The position numbers and the translations under genes are program-made. This document shows, piece by piece, positions 52,105 through 61,431 of a stretch of 64,000 bases of DNA. Numbering within the stretch: position 1 is the first letter of the stretch; each line of letters opens with the position of its first letter. Origin of the DNA: Rhizorhapis sp036570425. Lineage in GTDB: Bacteria; Pseudomonadota; Alphaproteobacteria; Sphingomonadales; Sphingomonadaceae. The notes under the pieces were generated by a model. The model had not been told where the DNA came from and ran no database searches. It saw only the letters and a program-made list of their open reading frames with translations. The stretch is taken from assembly GCA_036570425.1 (NCBI GenBank), contig DATCYF010000011.1, forward strand, positions 1 to 64,000, written 5' to 3'.

Positions 52105-52114
52105 GGAAACCCCC

Positions 52115-53518
52115 TCAATCGCCGGTCAATATCCGGTCTACCAACTGCTTCACTGTCGGCACGAACCCATTTGAATAAAAAGGGTCCTGCTTGAATTGAT
52201 ACGCCCCATGGCCGGCGAACATCAGGTTTTCATCTGTATCGCCGCCATGGGCAATGTCCTGCAGGGTCTTCTGAATGCAGAAACTGCGCGGATCGGCCAG
52301 GCGGCCAGTGCTGTTGGTTTCGCTATCCATCCAACTAGAAAAGGCGCACTGGCTAAGGCAACCCATGCAATCAGCCTGATCCTTCCGGATCAGCGCCCGC
52401 TCTTCCTCCGTGACAAAGACAAGCGTGTTGTCTGGCGTCTTGAGAGCGCTGGTATAGCCAAGACCAAACCACTCCCGCGCACGCAACAAGTCACCGCGCG
52501 TCACCCAGAAATTCCGCCCTTTGACGCCGACATCAAGCTGATGCTGGTGATCACCCGCCGCTTCTCCGGAAAAGGCGATCTGCCGCTCCGACCGGCTTTC
52601 CAGATTGCGAAGGAAAGGATTGCGAACCGCCGAGGAATAAAAGCCCGTGGGTGAAAAACGGTGCAGAAGGATGTCCCCTTCTGTCAGCGTAGTCAGCCGG
52701 TCCTTCCATCCCTGCGGAATGGGACTTTCCTGAGTCAGCAGCGGGCGAGTACCGAACTGAAATGCGATCCGGCCCAGCTCAGGGTTATCGATCCAGTCAT
52801 TCCAGTCGCGCAGATACCAGACTCCGCCCGCCATGACGATCGGCACCTCATCACTGATCCCGCCCTCACGCATGGTTGCGCGCAGTTCCCGAACACGCGG
52901 ATAGGGATCCTGCGGCTTCAAGGGATCTTCTGCGTTCGAAAGGCCATTATGACCGCCCGCCAGCCAGGGATCCTCATAAACCACCGCGGCCAGCCATTCC
53001 GAAGCCTTGCTATAGGCGCGTTTCCAGAGCGCACGAAAAGCGCGGGCCGAACTGATGATCGGCAAATAACTTACTTCATAGGAAGCAGCGATTTCACTCA
53101 GCTTGTACGGCATGCCCGCACCACAGGTAACGCCCGCGACCATTCCGCGCGTCCGGTCAAGTACGCCATTCAGCACGCGTTGCGCGCCGCCCATTTCCCA
53201 CAACACGTTGATATTGATCGCGCCCTTGCCACCGGCCAGTTCAAAGGCACGCCTTACCTGTTCCACCGCACCATCAATGGCATATTGGATCAATTCCTCA
53301 TGCCGTTCGCGTCGTGTGCTGGAACGATAAATTTGAGGAATGATCTTCCCCGTCGGATCATAGCTGTCCGCGTTGACGGCAGACACAGTGCCAATGCCTC
53401 CAGCAGCAGCCCAGGCGCCGGAGCTCATATGGTTGGAAACCGCGACCCCTTTGCCACCTTCAATTAGCGGCCATACCTCGCGTCCACCGTATATGATGGG
53501 TTTCAACCCCTTGAACAC
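52115..53518 (-). CDS. nitronate monooxygenase / NAD(P)H-dependent flavin oxidoreductase family protein
   Basis: A 467-residue FMN-binding TIM-barrel protein: GLKPIIYGGREVWPLIEGGKG at the start, GIGTVSAVNAD, GVTCGAGMPYKL and VMAGGVWYLRDWNDW. Family members oxidise nitroalkanes or reduce enoyl substrates. The protein is longer than simple nitronate monooxygenases (about 320-360) and carries a C-terminal cluster CMGCLSQC plus another Cys in SFCIQKT, which could bind a metal or an iron-sulfur cluster. The GTG at 53518, with GGGGAG upstream, is chosen as start. True substrate unknown. Confidence 0.85.
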   Translation of the reverse strand: MFKGLKPIIYGGREVWPLIEGGKGVAVSNHMSSGAWAAAGGIGTVSAVNADSYDPTGKIIPQIYRSSTRRERHEELIQYAIDGAVEQVRRAFELAGGKGAININVLWEMGGAQRVLNGVLDRTRGMVAGVTCGAGMPYKLSEIAASYEVSYLPIISSARAFRALWKRAYSKASEWLAAVVYEDPWLAGGHNGLSNAEDPLKPQDPYPRVRELRATMREGGISDEVPIVMAGGVWYLRDWNDWIDNPELGRIAFQFGTRPLLTQESPIPQGWKDRLTTLTEGDILLHRFSPTGFYSSAVRNPFLRNLESRSERQIAFSGEAAGDHQHQLDVGVKGRNFWVTRGDLLRAREWFGLGYTSALKTPDNTLVFVTEEERALIRKDQADCMGCLSQCAFSSWMDSETNSTGRLADPRSFCIQKTLQDIAHGGDTDENLMFAGHGAYQFKQDPFYSNGFVPTVKQLVDRILTGD

Positions 53519-53610
53519 ACTCTGCTCCCCATGAAAAAACTGACTGCTCCGCCCGCAACTTGCCGCATATAACAAGTTTCAGGCCGGTGCGCGCAAAATT
53601 CTCCGGCGCT

Positions 53611-54750
53611 CTACATCAAAGCGGCGGCACTGGCCAGAGGCTCTGCATAGAGATTGGCATAAGCCCCGATCATATCAACCTCTGCAAAGCATGAACGTGC
53701 CTTTGCCTGATTGGCCGATCCGATCTTCGCACGTCCGTCCGTATCGTTTGCCAGCTTCTGCAGCGCCACCGAAAACGCGCTTTCGTCGCTGGCCGGCACA
53801 ATGAAAGGACGGTTCTCGGGCGCTACCATATCAACGACATCGCCAACATTCGTCGCTACCGCCGGACAGGCTGCAGCCATCGCTTCCACCAACGAAATCG
53901 GGAACTGCTCACTGTCCGAAGACAAAGCAAATATATCAAAAAGGCCGATAAAGTTCCATGGTTCGTTCATGAAGCCCGGCAAACAAAGGTCACTGAGACC
54001 ACACGCAGCCGCCTCCGCCCTGATAGCGCCGCGCTCAGGACCCTCGCCCACGATCACCAATTGAAGTTTGTCGTCATGGGACGCGACGGCGCGAACAAGC
54101 CGTCGCAGATTCTTGACAGGCCTAAGACCCGCCAGCGTTCCGACGAGCAATTTTCCCGGTGACCGATTTAAGCCGGAGATAATCCCCTGCTTCGGCCGCA
54201 CACCATAACGGCCGACATCAATCCCATTCCGGATCAGCCGCACCTTGTTGGTTGACTGCCCCCATTGCCGGAGCGCGATATCCGCCAGCTTGGCAGAGGG
54301 AACAACCACGGCATGAGCGCTGCCCAGCGCCATTCGGCGGAAGTTGTTGCGACTTGATTTGAGCCCATTCGCCTCGTCGCTGTTGAAACCGTCCTCATGA
54401 TGAATAAGCGGGGGAAGGCGCATGAATGGCGAGAACAGCCGATGAGCCATTACGCCGTCCATCGCGCCCCAATTATAGCTCAGCACCAAATCGAACTGCT
54501 GCATGTACCGGGCAAGCGCCAAATAGCGCCTCAACGCCGGACGGCCCGTAAGCAATGGCGCGTCCTGCGGAAATGATACCGCGACATCCTGATCTATAGC
54601 ATCCTGCGCGCTCAGTTGATCGGGGACACCGCTAACAATGCTGTGAACCGCCCGGTCCTGCCAGGCGTTCATCAGGCGCGCGGCCCTCGCTTCCTTTCCC
54701 CCTAGCGAAAAGCTGCTGTGCAAATGCAGTATGCGGACGGGCTGGCTCAT
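53611..54750 (-). CDS. glycosyltransferase family 4 protein
   Basis: A 379-residue GT-B enzyme. The N-terminal domain starts RILHLHSSFSLGGKEARAARL, typical of GT4. The C-terminal domain has KLLVGTLAGLRPVKNL, VIVGEGPERGAI and SSDSEQFPISLVEAMAAACP, containing the donor-binding E-x7-E. It transfers a sugar to a glycan or lipid at the cytosolic face. It starts six bases after the hydrolase gene, so they form an operon. Donor and acceptor are unknown. Confidence 0.9.
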   Translation of the reverse strand: MSQPVRILHLHSSFSLGGKEARAARLMNAWQDRAVHSIVSGVPDQLSAQDAIDQDVAVSFPQDAPLLTGRPALRRYLALARYMQQFDLVLSYNWGAMDGVMAHRLFSPFMRLPPLIHHEDGFNSDEANGLKSSRNNFRRMALGSAHAVVVPSAKLADIALRQWGQSTNKVRLIRNGIDVGRYGVRPKQGIISGLNRSPGKLLVGTLAGLRPVKNLRRLVRAVASHDDKLQLVIVGEGPERGAIRAEAAACGLSDLCLPGFMNEPWNFIGLFDIFALSSDSEQFPISLVEAMAAACPAVATNVGDVVDMVAPENRPFIVPASDESAFSVALQKLANDTDGRAKIGSANQAKARSCFAEVDMIGAYANLYAEPLASAAALM

Positions 54751-54756
54751 GGCAGG

Positions 54757-55623
54757 TCAGGCATCCTCCAAAACCCGTTCTAGAAGTCGGTCGATGCCGG
54801 CCGCTGCTTCCGGTTCGTCAAGCACCGGCGCATGACCCACGTCGGAAACCACGACCAATTCAGCCTTGGCAAGACGTGCGAGCATCTGTTGGGCAGTCTG
54901 CGCACTGAAAAGATCCGACAAAGCCCCGCGAAGAATAAGGGCCGGCACATTCTTCAATGCGTCCAGAGTTGGCCACAGGTCTACGCCTGCCTCCCCGCCC
55001 GGCAGACGCAGGGGCTCGGCAATACGCATATCATAATCAAGCACGATACGTCCGCCGCTGGTCAGCCGATAGAGGCGCTTTGCCATGCCCAGCCAGTCCT
55101 CCAGGTCATAATGCGGATAAATTGGTGCATTATTTTCCGCGAGCGCACGGGCCGCATGCACCCAGGTCGGATAACTGCCGCCTGTCCCTACATAGGCCCT
55201 GATCCGTTGGAGCCCCGCCTCCTCGATGGCAGGACCAATATCATTAAGCAACACGCCCGCCAGTCGCTTGGGCCGAGTAGCGGCCAGAAGCATCGTGATG
55301 AGACCACCTAGCGACGTACCGAAGGCAACAAAGCGGGATATGCCCAGTTCGGCCAGCAGCCGCTCTATGTCCTGCACATAAGTCAGCGGCACATATGTCA
55401 TTGGGTCCTTGGCGTAGCCGCTTTCGGCACGACCGCGCATTTCAGGACAGATAAGCCGCCATTGCCCCGCCAGCCTGTTTGCCACCGGCTCGAAGTCGCG
55501 GGCATTCCGGGTGAGGCCGGGAAGACAGAGTATCGGCGGACGGTGCGATGCCCCCTCATAGTCGCGATAGTGCAGACGAAGCCCATCATTCGACCACCAA
55601 TATCCGTCTTTATATTCCGCCAA
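54757..55623 (-). CDS. alpha/beta hydrolase
   Basis: A 288-residue protein of the alpha/beta hydrolase fold: PPILCLPGLTRNARDFEPVA (oxyanion region), nucleophile elbow FVAFGTSLGGLI, and a late Asp and His in the DVGHAPVLDEPEA region. Substrate unknown. The start codon is TTG at 55623 with GGGAAAGG upstream. It is divergent from selO with only 37 bases between starts, and transcribed with the glycosyltransferase gene. Confidence 0.88.
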   Translation of the reverse strand: MAEYKDGYWWSNDGLRLHYRDYEGASHRPPILCLPGLTRNARDFEPVANRLAGQWRLICPEMRGRAESGYAKDPMTYVPLTYVQDIERLLAELGISRFVAFGTSLGGLITMLLAATRPKRLAGVLLNDIGPAIEEAGLQRIRAYVGTGGSYPTWVHAARALAENNAPIYPHYDLEDWLGMAKRLYRLTSGGRIVLDYDMRIAEPLRLPGGEAGVDLWPTLDALKNVPALILRGALSDLFSAQTAQQMLARLAKAELVVVSDVGHAPVLDEPEAAAGIDRLLERVLEDA

Positions 55624-55660
55624 GCTTGAACCTTTCCCTTATCATCCCCCATATCGCCTT

Positions 55661-57052
55661 ATGACGACCAGGCCGCAACCCGCGAAATATCATCCCGAAG
55701 CCGCCATTCTTTCCTTGGGGGAGAAAATAGGCGACCCAGTCACCCCTGCGGATTTCCCTGCTACGATCTTGCATTTTCGCAATGATCGCTGGGCTGAGGC
55801 GGTGGGTCTTGGCGGACTGACCAGCGAAGAGTGGGTAGCGCATTTTGGCCAGTTCCAGCCACTGGCAGATACGCTCAAAGAACCTTTGGCGCTCCGATAT
55901 CATGGTCATCAGTTCCATGTCTATAATCCCGATATCGGCGACGGCCGGGGCTTTCTTTTCGCGCAGCTTCGCGATGGCGCGGGTCGGCTGCTTGACCTTG
56001 GCACCAAAGGATCGGGACGGACGCCCTACAGCCGTTTTGGCGACGGTCGGCTGACTCTGAAGGGCGGCGTCCGCGAGATATTGGCCACGGAAATGCTGGA
56101 AGCGCTGGGCGTGAACACCAGCAAGACCTTCTCGTTGATCGAGACCGGCGAGGAACTGGCGCGCGGTGATGAGCCTTCTCCCACCCGATCCTCTGTCCTG
56201 GTACGCCTCAGTCATAGTCATATCCGTATCGGGACATTTCAGCGAATAGCGTTCGAACGCGACAAGGACATGATGACGAAGCTGGTGGAGTATTGCCTGG
56301 CCTATCTGGTCGGTGATGCGGACGCGAACCTCTCCCCACCCATCGCCTTGTTGCGCAAGGTAGTGGAAAATACGGCTAACCTCGCGGCATCCTATATGGC
56401 GGCGGGCTTTGTTCATGGCGTGCTCAACAGCGACAATATCAACGTGACCGGCGAAAGCTTCGATTATGGTCCGTGGCGCTTCACGCCCCGATGGGAACCA
56501 GGCTTTACCGCCGCTTACTTCGACCAGACGGGACTTTATGCTTTCGGGCGGCAAGCCGAAGCGATACATTGGGACACGGCTCAACTTGCGGTATCGCTGC
56601 GGCTGTTGTGCGAGGCAGAACCGCTGATTGCGGAACTGGAGCGCTTTCCCGACCTATATCAGGACTCGCTGATACGGCACTTTTTTCATCGTTTAGGCAT
56701 ACAGCCCGGCGAGCGCGCTCAGTCGCTCCAATTCATCGAAAATTGCATCCAGGCCATGGCAGAGACTGCGACCGAAATCGATCGCTTCTTCTTCGATTGG
56801 CGTTACGGAGATGTGCAGCGCCCGGATCAATATGCAGGCGAACATTGGCACAAGGCACGCGCGGAAGTAAGCGCCTTCATCCCCGCCGGGCAGCGCGATC
56901 ACCCTTATTGGGCAAGCAATGAGCCCTGCTCCATGCATATTGATGAAGTAGAGGCGATCTGGTCCGCGATTGCCCAACGAGACGATTGGCAACCCTTCAA
57001 CGCAAAGATTGCGGCCATTCGAGAAATGGGAGAGGCGCATCTGGCGGCTTGA
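55661..57052 (+). CDS. selO: protein adenylyltransferase SelO
   Basis: A 463-residue pseudokinase-fold enzyme. Motifs are LALRYHGHQFHVYNPDIGDGR near residue 75, DLGTKGSGRTPYSRFGDGRL near 110, GVREILATEMLEALG, and the metal-binding HGVLNSDNINVTGE with SFDYGPW near 255. SelO transfers AMP from ATP to Ser, Thr or Tyr of proteins and takes part in redox control. Bacterial forms lack the selenocysteine, and length is slightly short of E. coli YdiU. No good ribosome binding site is visible before the ATG. Confidence 0.95.
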   Translation: MTTRPQPAKYHPEAAILSLGEKIGDPVTPADFPATILHFRNDRWAEAVGLGGLTSEEWVAHFGQFQPLADTLKEPLALRYHGHQFHVYNPDIGDGRGFLFAQLRDGAGRLLDLGTKGSGRTPYSRFGDGRLTLKGGVREILATEMLEALGVNTSKTFSLIETGEELARGDEPSPTRSSVLVRLSHSHIRIGTFQRIAFERDKDMMTKLVEYCLAYLVGDADANLSPPIALLRKVVENTANLAASYMAAGFVHGVLNSDNINVTGESFDYGPWRFTPRWEPGFTAAYFDQTGLYAFGRQAEAIHWDTAQLAVSLRLLCEAEPLIAELERFPDLYQDSLIRHFFHRLGIQPGERAQSLQFIENCIQAMAETATEIDRFFFDWRYGDVQRPDQYAGEHWHKARAEVSAFIPAGQRDHPYWASNEPCSMHIDEVEAIWSAIAQRDDWQPFNAKIAAIREMGEAHLAA

Positions 57053-57154
57053 ACATAATGGCACAAATCTCGCTGACTTCCCGCCACAAACAACTGTCCC
57101 CACGTGAAATTTGCGCTAAGCATCAACACATGTTCAGCAGCGTAATCATTGCGA

Positions 57155-58594
57155 ATGTCCATGGCCGCTAAATTGATATCCACCGAACCCGCCACTGGCG
57201 CGACTCTTTGGTCCGGACCCATCAGCAACGTTGATGCAGAGGTGGCACGTGCTCGCGCCGCCTGGCCAGCATGGGCCGCGCAACCGCTCAGCTATCGCAT
57301 TGAAACGCTGCGGCGGTTCGCGAATGTGGTGCGCGGCAAGAATGACAAGCTCGCTGACCTGATTGCTCGCGAAACCGGCAAGCCCATTTGGGAAGCGCTT
57401 ACGGAAGTCGACAGCGTCATCAACAAGGTGGAGATTTCCGTTGCCGCCTATGCTGAACGAACAGGACAGAAGCGGCTTGAAGGAAGCATGGGCACACGAA
57501 CCGCGGTGCGACACAAGCCGCATGGCGTCATGGCTGTGCTCGGCCCCTATAATTTTCCGGCGCACCTGCCTAACGGCCATATCATACCGGCGTTGATGGC
57601 GGGCAATGCAGTAGTGTTCAAACCATCGGAAAAAACCCCGGCAGTGGGCGAGATGCTGGTTGACCTATATCATTCGGCCGGTGTCCCGGATGATCTGGTG
57701 CGGTTAATTGTCGGTGGACCGGACGAAGGCCGGGCGCTGACGGCCCATGAGCAGGTCGATGGGGTTCTGTTTACTGGTTCGGCCCAAACCGGCATCGCCA
57801 TCAATACGCAACTGGCCGCTCATCCCGATAAAATCCTGGCACTGGAAATGGGTGGCAATAATCCCATTGTGGTCTGGGATACCGCGGATGTGCACACGGC
57901 TGCGGTGGTGGTTGTTCAATCCGCTTTCATGTCGGCTGGCCAACGCTGTACGGCAGCCAAGCGGCTGATCGTCAAGGACAGCCTCTATGATGCATTGCTG
58001 AGCCAAGTGAAGAAGATCGCTGACCGGCTGATCGTTGGCGAACCGCACAGCCAACCCGCGCCGTTCATGGGTCCGGTGATCGACAATCAGGCGGCGGACG
58101 GCCTTACAGAAAGTTTCCTTGTCCTAATGAGCAATGGGGGCAAGCCTATCAAGCATATGGCCCGCCCCATAGAAGGCCGCCCTTTTCTCTCGCCCGCGAT
58201 CATTGACGTGACTGATATGCCGGAACGTCCCGATATCGAACTCTTCGGTCCGCTGTTGCAGGTCGTCCGTGTGAGCAGTTTCGAAGACGCCATCGCAGAG
58301 GCGAACAATACCCGCTATGGCCTGTCCGCTTCCCTCATCGGCGGCACGCCCGAGCATTATGATCAGTTCTGGGCCAATGTTCGGGCGGGCATCATTAATT
58401 GGAACAAGCCCACAAACGGTGCATCATCCGGCGCGCCGTTCGGGGGCATTGGCATATCGGGCAACCACAGGCCTGGCGCTTATTATGCGGCGGATTATTG
58501 CGCCTACCCGGTCGCTTCGTCTGAAGCAGACCAGGCGCGGGCGTCGATCGGTATCGGTCTGCGGGATGTCGATGTGACCGCGATGGGTGACTGA
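57155..58594 (+). CDS. astD: succinylglutamate-semialdehyde dehydrogenase
   Basis: A 479-residue aldehyde dehydrogenase. It has VLGPYNFPAHLPNGHIIPAL (AstD-typical), FTGSAQTGIAIN (cofactor loop), ALEMGGNNPIVVW with the catalytic Glu, and SAGQRCTAAKRL with the catalytic Cys. It oxidises N-succinylglutamate semialdehyde to N-succinylglutamate in the arginine succinyltransferase pathway. The other ast genes are not adjacent. The ATG at 57155 is used; an ATG two codons later is equally possible and no clear ribosome binding site separates them. Confidence 0.9.
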   Translation: MSMAAKLISTEPATGATLWSGPISNVDAEVARARAAWPAWAAQPLSYRIETLRRFANVVRGKNDKLADLIARETGKPIWEALTEVDSVINKVEISVAAYAERTGQKRLEGSMGTRTAVRHKPHGVMAVLGPYNFPAHLPNGHIIPALMAGNAVVFKPSEKTPAVGEMLVDLYHSAGVPDDLVRLIVGGPDEGRALTAHEQVDGVLFTGSAQTGIAINTQLAAHPDKILALEMGGNNPIVVWDTADVHTAAVVVVQSAFMSAGQRCTAAKRLIVKDSLYDALLSQVKKIADRLIVGEPHSQPAPFMGPVIDNQAADGLTESFLVLMSNGGKPIKHMARPIEGRPFLSPAIIDVTDMPERPDIELFGPLLQVVRVSSFEDAIAEANNTRYGLSASLIGGTPEHYDQFWANVRAGIINWNKPTNGASSGAPFGGIGISGNHRPGAYYAADYCAYPVASSEADQARASIGIGLRDVDVTAMGD

Positions 58595-58725
58595 CTTCCG
58601 TCTGCTGTTGGGAATTCAGGGGCCTGTCCTGCAATAGTGAGCAATTCCTACCCCAAAACTTTTCCTAACTCTCACACAAATCATTCTGGGTTGCGATAAG
58701 AGGCGCGCCGACGCATCTGCTTTGC

Positions 58726-59511
58726 ATGGCCCATACTCTACACAAAGAGATCGGAAGCGTTTTTCTCGTCGGCGCAGGTCCAGGAAATCCGGATTTGCTG
58801 ACGGTACGCGCTGCGCGACTGATTTCGAGCGCGGCGGTGATCGTGCATGACGGTCTGGTCGATCCGGCCGTGCTGGCACTATCGCGTTCCGATGCGCGGC
58901 TGATTTCTGTCGCCAAGAGCCGGAGCCAGCATAGCATGCCGCAGGAGGAGATCAATGCTCTCCTCATCCGGGAGGCAAAGGCTGGGCATGATGTCGTGCG
59001 CTTGAAGGGCGGCGATCCTTATATTTTTGGGCGCGGCGGTGAAGAAGCCGAAGAGTGCCGTGCGGCGGGCGTGCCGGTGGAAGTGGTGCCGGGCATCAGC
59101 GCCGCGATCGGCTGCGCCGCCGAAGCACAATTGCCACTCACTCATCGCGACGCCGCCAGTGCCGTGACTTTCGTCGCAGGACAATGCAAAGGCCTTACTG
59201 ATCAGGATTGGTCGGGTCTTGCGGGCAAGGGCCGCACGCTTGTCATCTATATGGGCGTGGCAACGGCAGAGGATATTGCCGACAAGCTGATGGCGGATGG
59301 CGTTTCGCCAGCCACGCCAGTTGCCGTGCTGGAAAAGGGCACGCGGGCGGACAGCCGCGCCATGCGAACCTTGCTGGCGGACCTTGGCGGCCTTATGGCG
59401 CGCGAGCGCGTGAAAAGTCCCGCGCTGATCGTTGTGGGTGAAGTCGTGCTTCGCTCCAACGCAGAAGAGAAATTGGCCCGGTTGGCTCAACAGGCGGAGA
59501 ATATGGCGTGA
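58726..59511 (+). CDS. cobA: uroporphyrinogen-III C-methyltransferase
   Basis: A 261-residue SAM-dependent methyltransferase: VFLVGAGPGNPDLLTVRAARL near the start, VRLKGGDPYIFGRGGEEAEE near residue 85, and PGISAAIGCAAEA. It makes precorrin-2 by two methylations, the first step to sirohaem. Unlike CysG it has no dehydrogenase/chelatase domain. Sirohaem is needed by CysI encoded downstream. Its stop overlaps the GTG start of the next gene. It opens the sulfur operon. Confidence 0.94.
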   Translation: MAHTLHKEIGSVFLVGAGPGNPDLLTVRAARLISSAAVIVHDGLVDPAVLALSRSDARLISVAKSRSQHSMPQEEINALLIREAKAGHDVVRLKGGDPYIFGRGGEEAEECRAAGVPVEVVPGISAAIGCAAEAQLPLTHRDAASAVTFVAGQCKGLTDQDWSGLAGKGRTLVIYMGVATAEDIADKLMADGVSPATPVAVLEKGTRADSRAMRTLLADLGGLMARERVKSPALIVVGEVVLRSNAEEKLARLAQQAENMA

Positions 59512-59795
59512 GAATAGTGACTGGCAATGACCTGAAAACAGGCGATGTCATCTGGTGGACTGGTCAGGGCTGGTCGCGGCATCTGGCGAAAGCAGTCGAT
59601 GCAGGAAACCAGGCGGAGGCTATTCTCGCCCGGGAGGACGCCGAGCGCCGCGTCAACGCCGGATACATAATTGAAGCTGAAATGACGGAAGATGGTCCGA
59701 TTCCGCGGCACATCAAGGATCGCATCCGGGCGAGCGGCCCCACGGTTCGCGCGGACCTCGGCATCAACAATTCCATTCCGATTGTAAGGACCTGA
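59508..59795 (+). CDS. DUF2849 family protein
   Basis: A 95-residue protein starting MRIVTGNDLKTGDVIWWT, with the Trp-rich segment GQGWSRHL and IIEAEM, the DUF2849 pattern. This family is regularly found between cobA and cysI in alphaproteobacteria, which suggests a role in sulfite reduction, perhaps as a small accessory subunit. The GTG start shares bases with the cobA stop (GTGA), so translation is coupled. Confidence 0.88.
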   Translation: MRIVTGNDLKTGDVIWWTGQGWSRHLAKAVDAGNQAEAILAREDAERRVNAGYIIEAEMTEDGPIPRHIKDRIRASGPTVRADLGINNSIPIVRT

Positions 59796-59799
59796 AATC

Positions 59800-61431
59800 A
59801 TGTACCAGTATGATGATTTCGATCAGGCGATGGTCGATGCCCGCGTGGAGGAATTTCGCGATCAGGCGCGCCGTCGTATGGCAGGCGAACTAACCGAAGA
59901 TCAGTTCAAGCCGTTGCGGCTGATGAATGGCCTCTATCTTCAGCTCCATGCCTATATGCTGCGCGTGGCCATTCCCTATGGCACGCTCAGCAGCAAGCAA
60001 ATGCATATGCTTGCCACGATCGCGCGCAAATATGACAGGGGTTATGGCCATTTCACCACGCGTCAGAACATCCAGTATAACTGGATCAAGCTGGAAGATG
60101 CGGCAGATATTCTGGCCGATCTCGCGACGGTGCAAATGCATGCCATTCAAACCAGCGGCAATTGCATCCGCAACATCAGCTCCGACCAATATGCCGGAAT
60201 TGCAGCCGACGAGGTGACGGACCCCCGCCCCTGGGCCGAGCTGCTACGCCAATGGTCGAGCTTCCATCCGGAATTCAGCTATCTGCCGCGCAAGTTCAAG
60301 ATCGCCGTAATCGCGTCTAAGGAGGACCGAGCGGCGATGCGGCTGCACGATATCGGCATTGAGTTGCTGGAACGTGATGGAGTCATCGGAGCAAAAATCT
60401 TTGCGGGCGGCGGCATGGGACGCACGCCTATGGTCGCCCCTGAAATCAAGGACTTCGTGACCGAAGACGAACTGATTTCCTACGTGGAGGCGTGCCTTCG
60501 CGTCTATAACCGCTATGGCCGGCGCGACAACAAGTTCAAGGCGCGGATAAAAATTCTGATCCACGAACTGGGCGTCGACGAATATCGCCGTCAGGTTGAG
60601 GAAGAGTTCGCCCATATGAAGACGCTGGGCCTCAATCCGCCCACGGCCGAACTTGACCGTATCCGCCGCCATTTTCGTGACCCCGGCTATGATACTGACC
60701 TGAGTGATGACATCGACCTCAGCGATCCAAATTTCGCGATCTGGGTCCGGCATAATGTCGCCGCGCACAAGCAGCCCGGCTATGCCATCGCCACGATCAG
60801 CCTGAAGCCCGTGGGCGGCATTCCGGGTGATGCTTCGGCCGATCAGATCGACCTTATTGCCGATCTGGCAAAGCAATATTCGCTTGATCAGATGCGCGTC
60901 ACGCACAGCCAGAATATCGTCCTGCCCTATGTGAAGAAGAGCGATCTCTACACGCTCTGGCAGAAGCTGGATGCGGCTGGGCTCGCGCCGGCCAATCTTG
61001 ACCTTATCAGCGACATCATCGCCTGCCCCGGTCTTGATTATTGCAGCCTTGCCAATGCGCGGTCGATTCCGGTGGCGCAGAAGATCAGCCAGCGTTTCGC
61101 CGACCCCGAGCGTCAGCGGGATTTGGGTGAACTGAAGCTCAAGATTTCCGGCTGCATCAACGCCTGCGGTCATCATCATGCCGGACACATCGGCATTTTG
61201 GGCGTGGACCGCAAAGGAACCGAAAATTATCAACTCCTCTTCGGCGGATCAGGAGCGGAAGACGCAAGCCTGGCCAAGATCGTTGGGCCCGGCTTCGATG
61301 AAGACGGCATTGTCGATGCCGTCGAGAAAGCGACCGACGTCTACAAGTCGCTGCGGCAGGAGGGAGAGCGCTTCCTCGACACCTACAGGCGCGTCGGCAT
61401 GGAGCCGTTCAAGGAGGCTATTTATGGTTGA
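59800..61431 (+). CDS. cysI: sulfite reductase haemoprotein (nitrite/sulfite reductase family)
   Basis: A 543-residue enzyme with two ferredoxin-like half-domains and the sirohaem/4Fe-4S site. The cluster Cys residues lie in IACPGLDYCSLA and ISGCINACGHHH (C-x5-C and C-x3-C). N-terminal MRLM-like LRLMNGLYLQLHAYMLRVAIPYG and HFTTRQNIQYNWI are family-typical. It reduces sulfite to sulfide; nitrite activity is possible, but the cysH neighbour supports sulfite. AAGGA precedes the ATG. The stop overlaps the next start by eight bases. Confidence 0.93.
   Translation: MYQYDDFDQAMVDARVEEFRDQARRRMAGELTEDQFKPLRLMNGLYLQLHAYMLRVAIPYGTLSSKQMHMLATIARKYDRGYGHFTTRQNIQYNWIKLEDAADILADLATVQMHAIQTSGNCIRNISSDQYAGIAADEVTDPRPWAELLRQWSSFHPEFSYLPRKFKIAVIASKEDRAAMRLHDIGIELLERDGVIGAKIFAGGGMGRTPMVAPEIKDFVTEDELISYVEACLRVYNRYGRRDNKFKARIKILIHELGVDEYRRQVEEEFAHMKTLGLNPPTAELDRIRRHFRDPGYDTDLSDDIDLSDPNFAIWVRHNVAAHKQPGYAIATISLKPVGGIPGDASADQIDLIADLAKQYSLDQMRVTHSQNIVLPYVKKSDLYTLWQKLDAAGLAPANLDLISDIIACPGLDYCSLANARSIPVAQKISQRFADPERQRDLGELKLKISGCINACGHHHAGHIGILGVDRKGTENYQLLFGGSGAEDASLAKIVGPGFDEDGIVDAVEKATDVYKSLRQEGERFLDTYRRVGMEPFKEAIYG

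Noticed and set aside
58595..58725. Riboswitch upstream of cobA
   Set aside because: I looked for cobalamin or SAM riboswitch cores and saw no conserved box or convincing fold in the 130 bases available.
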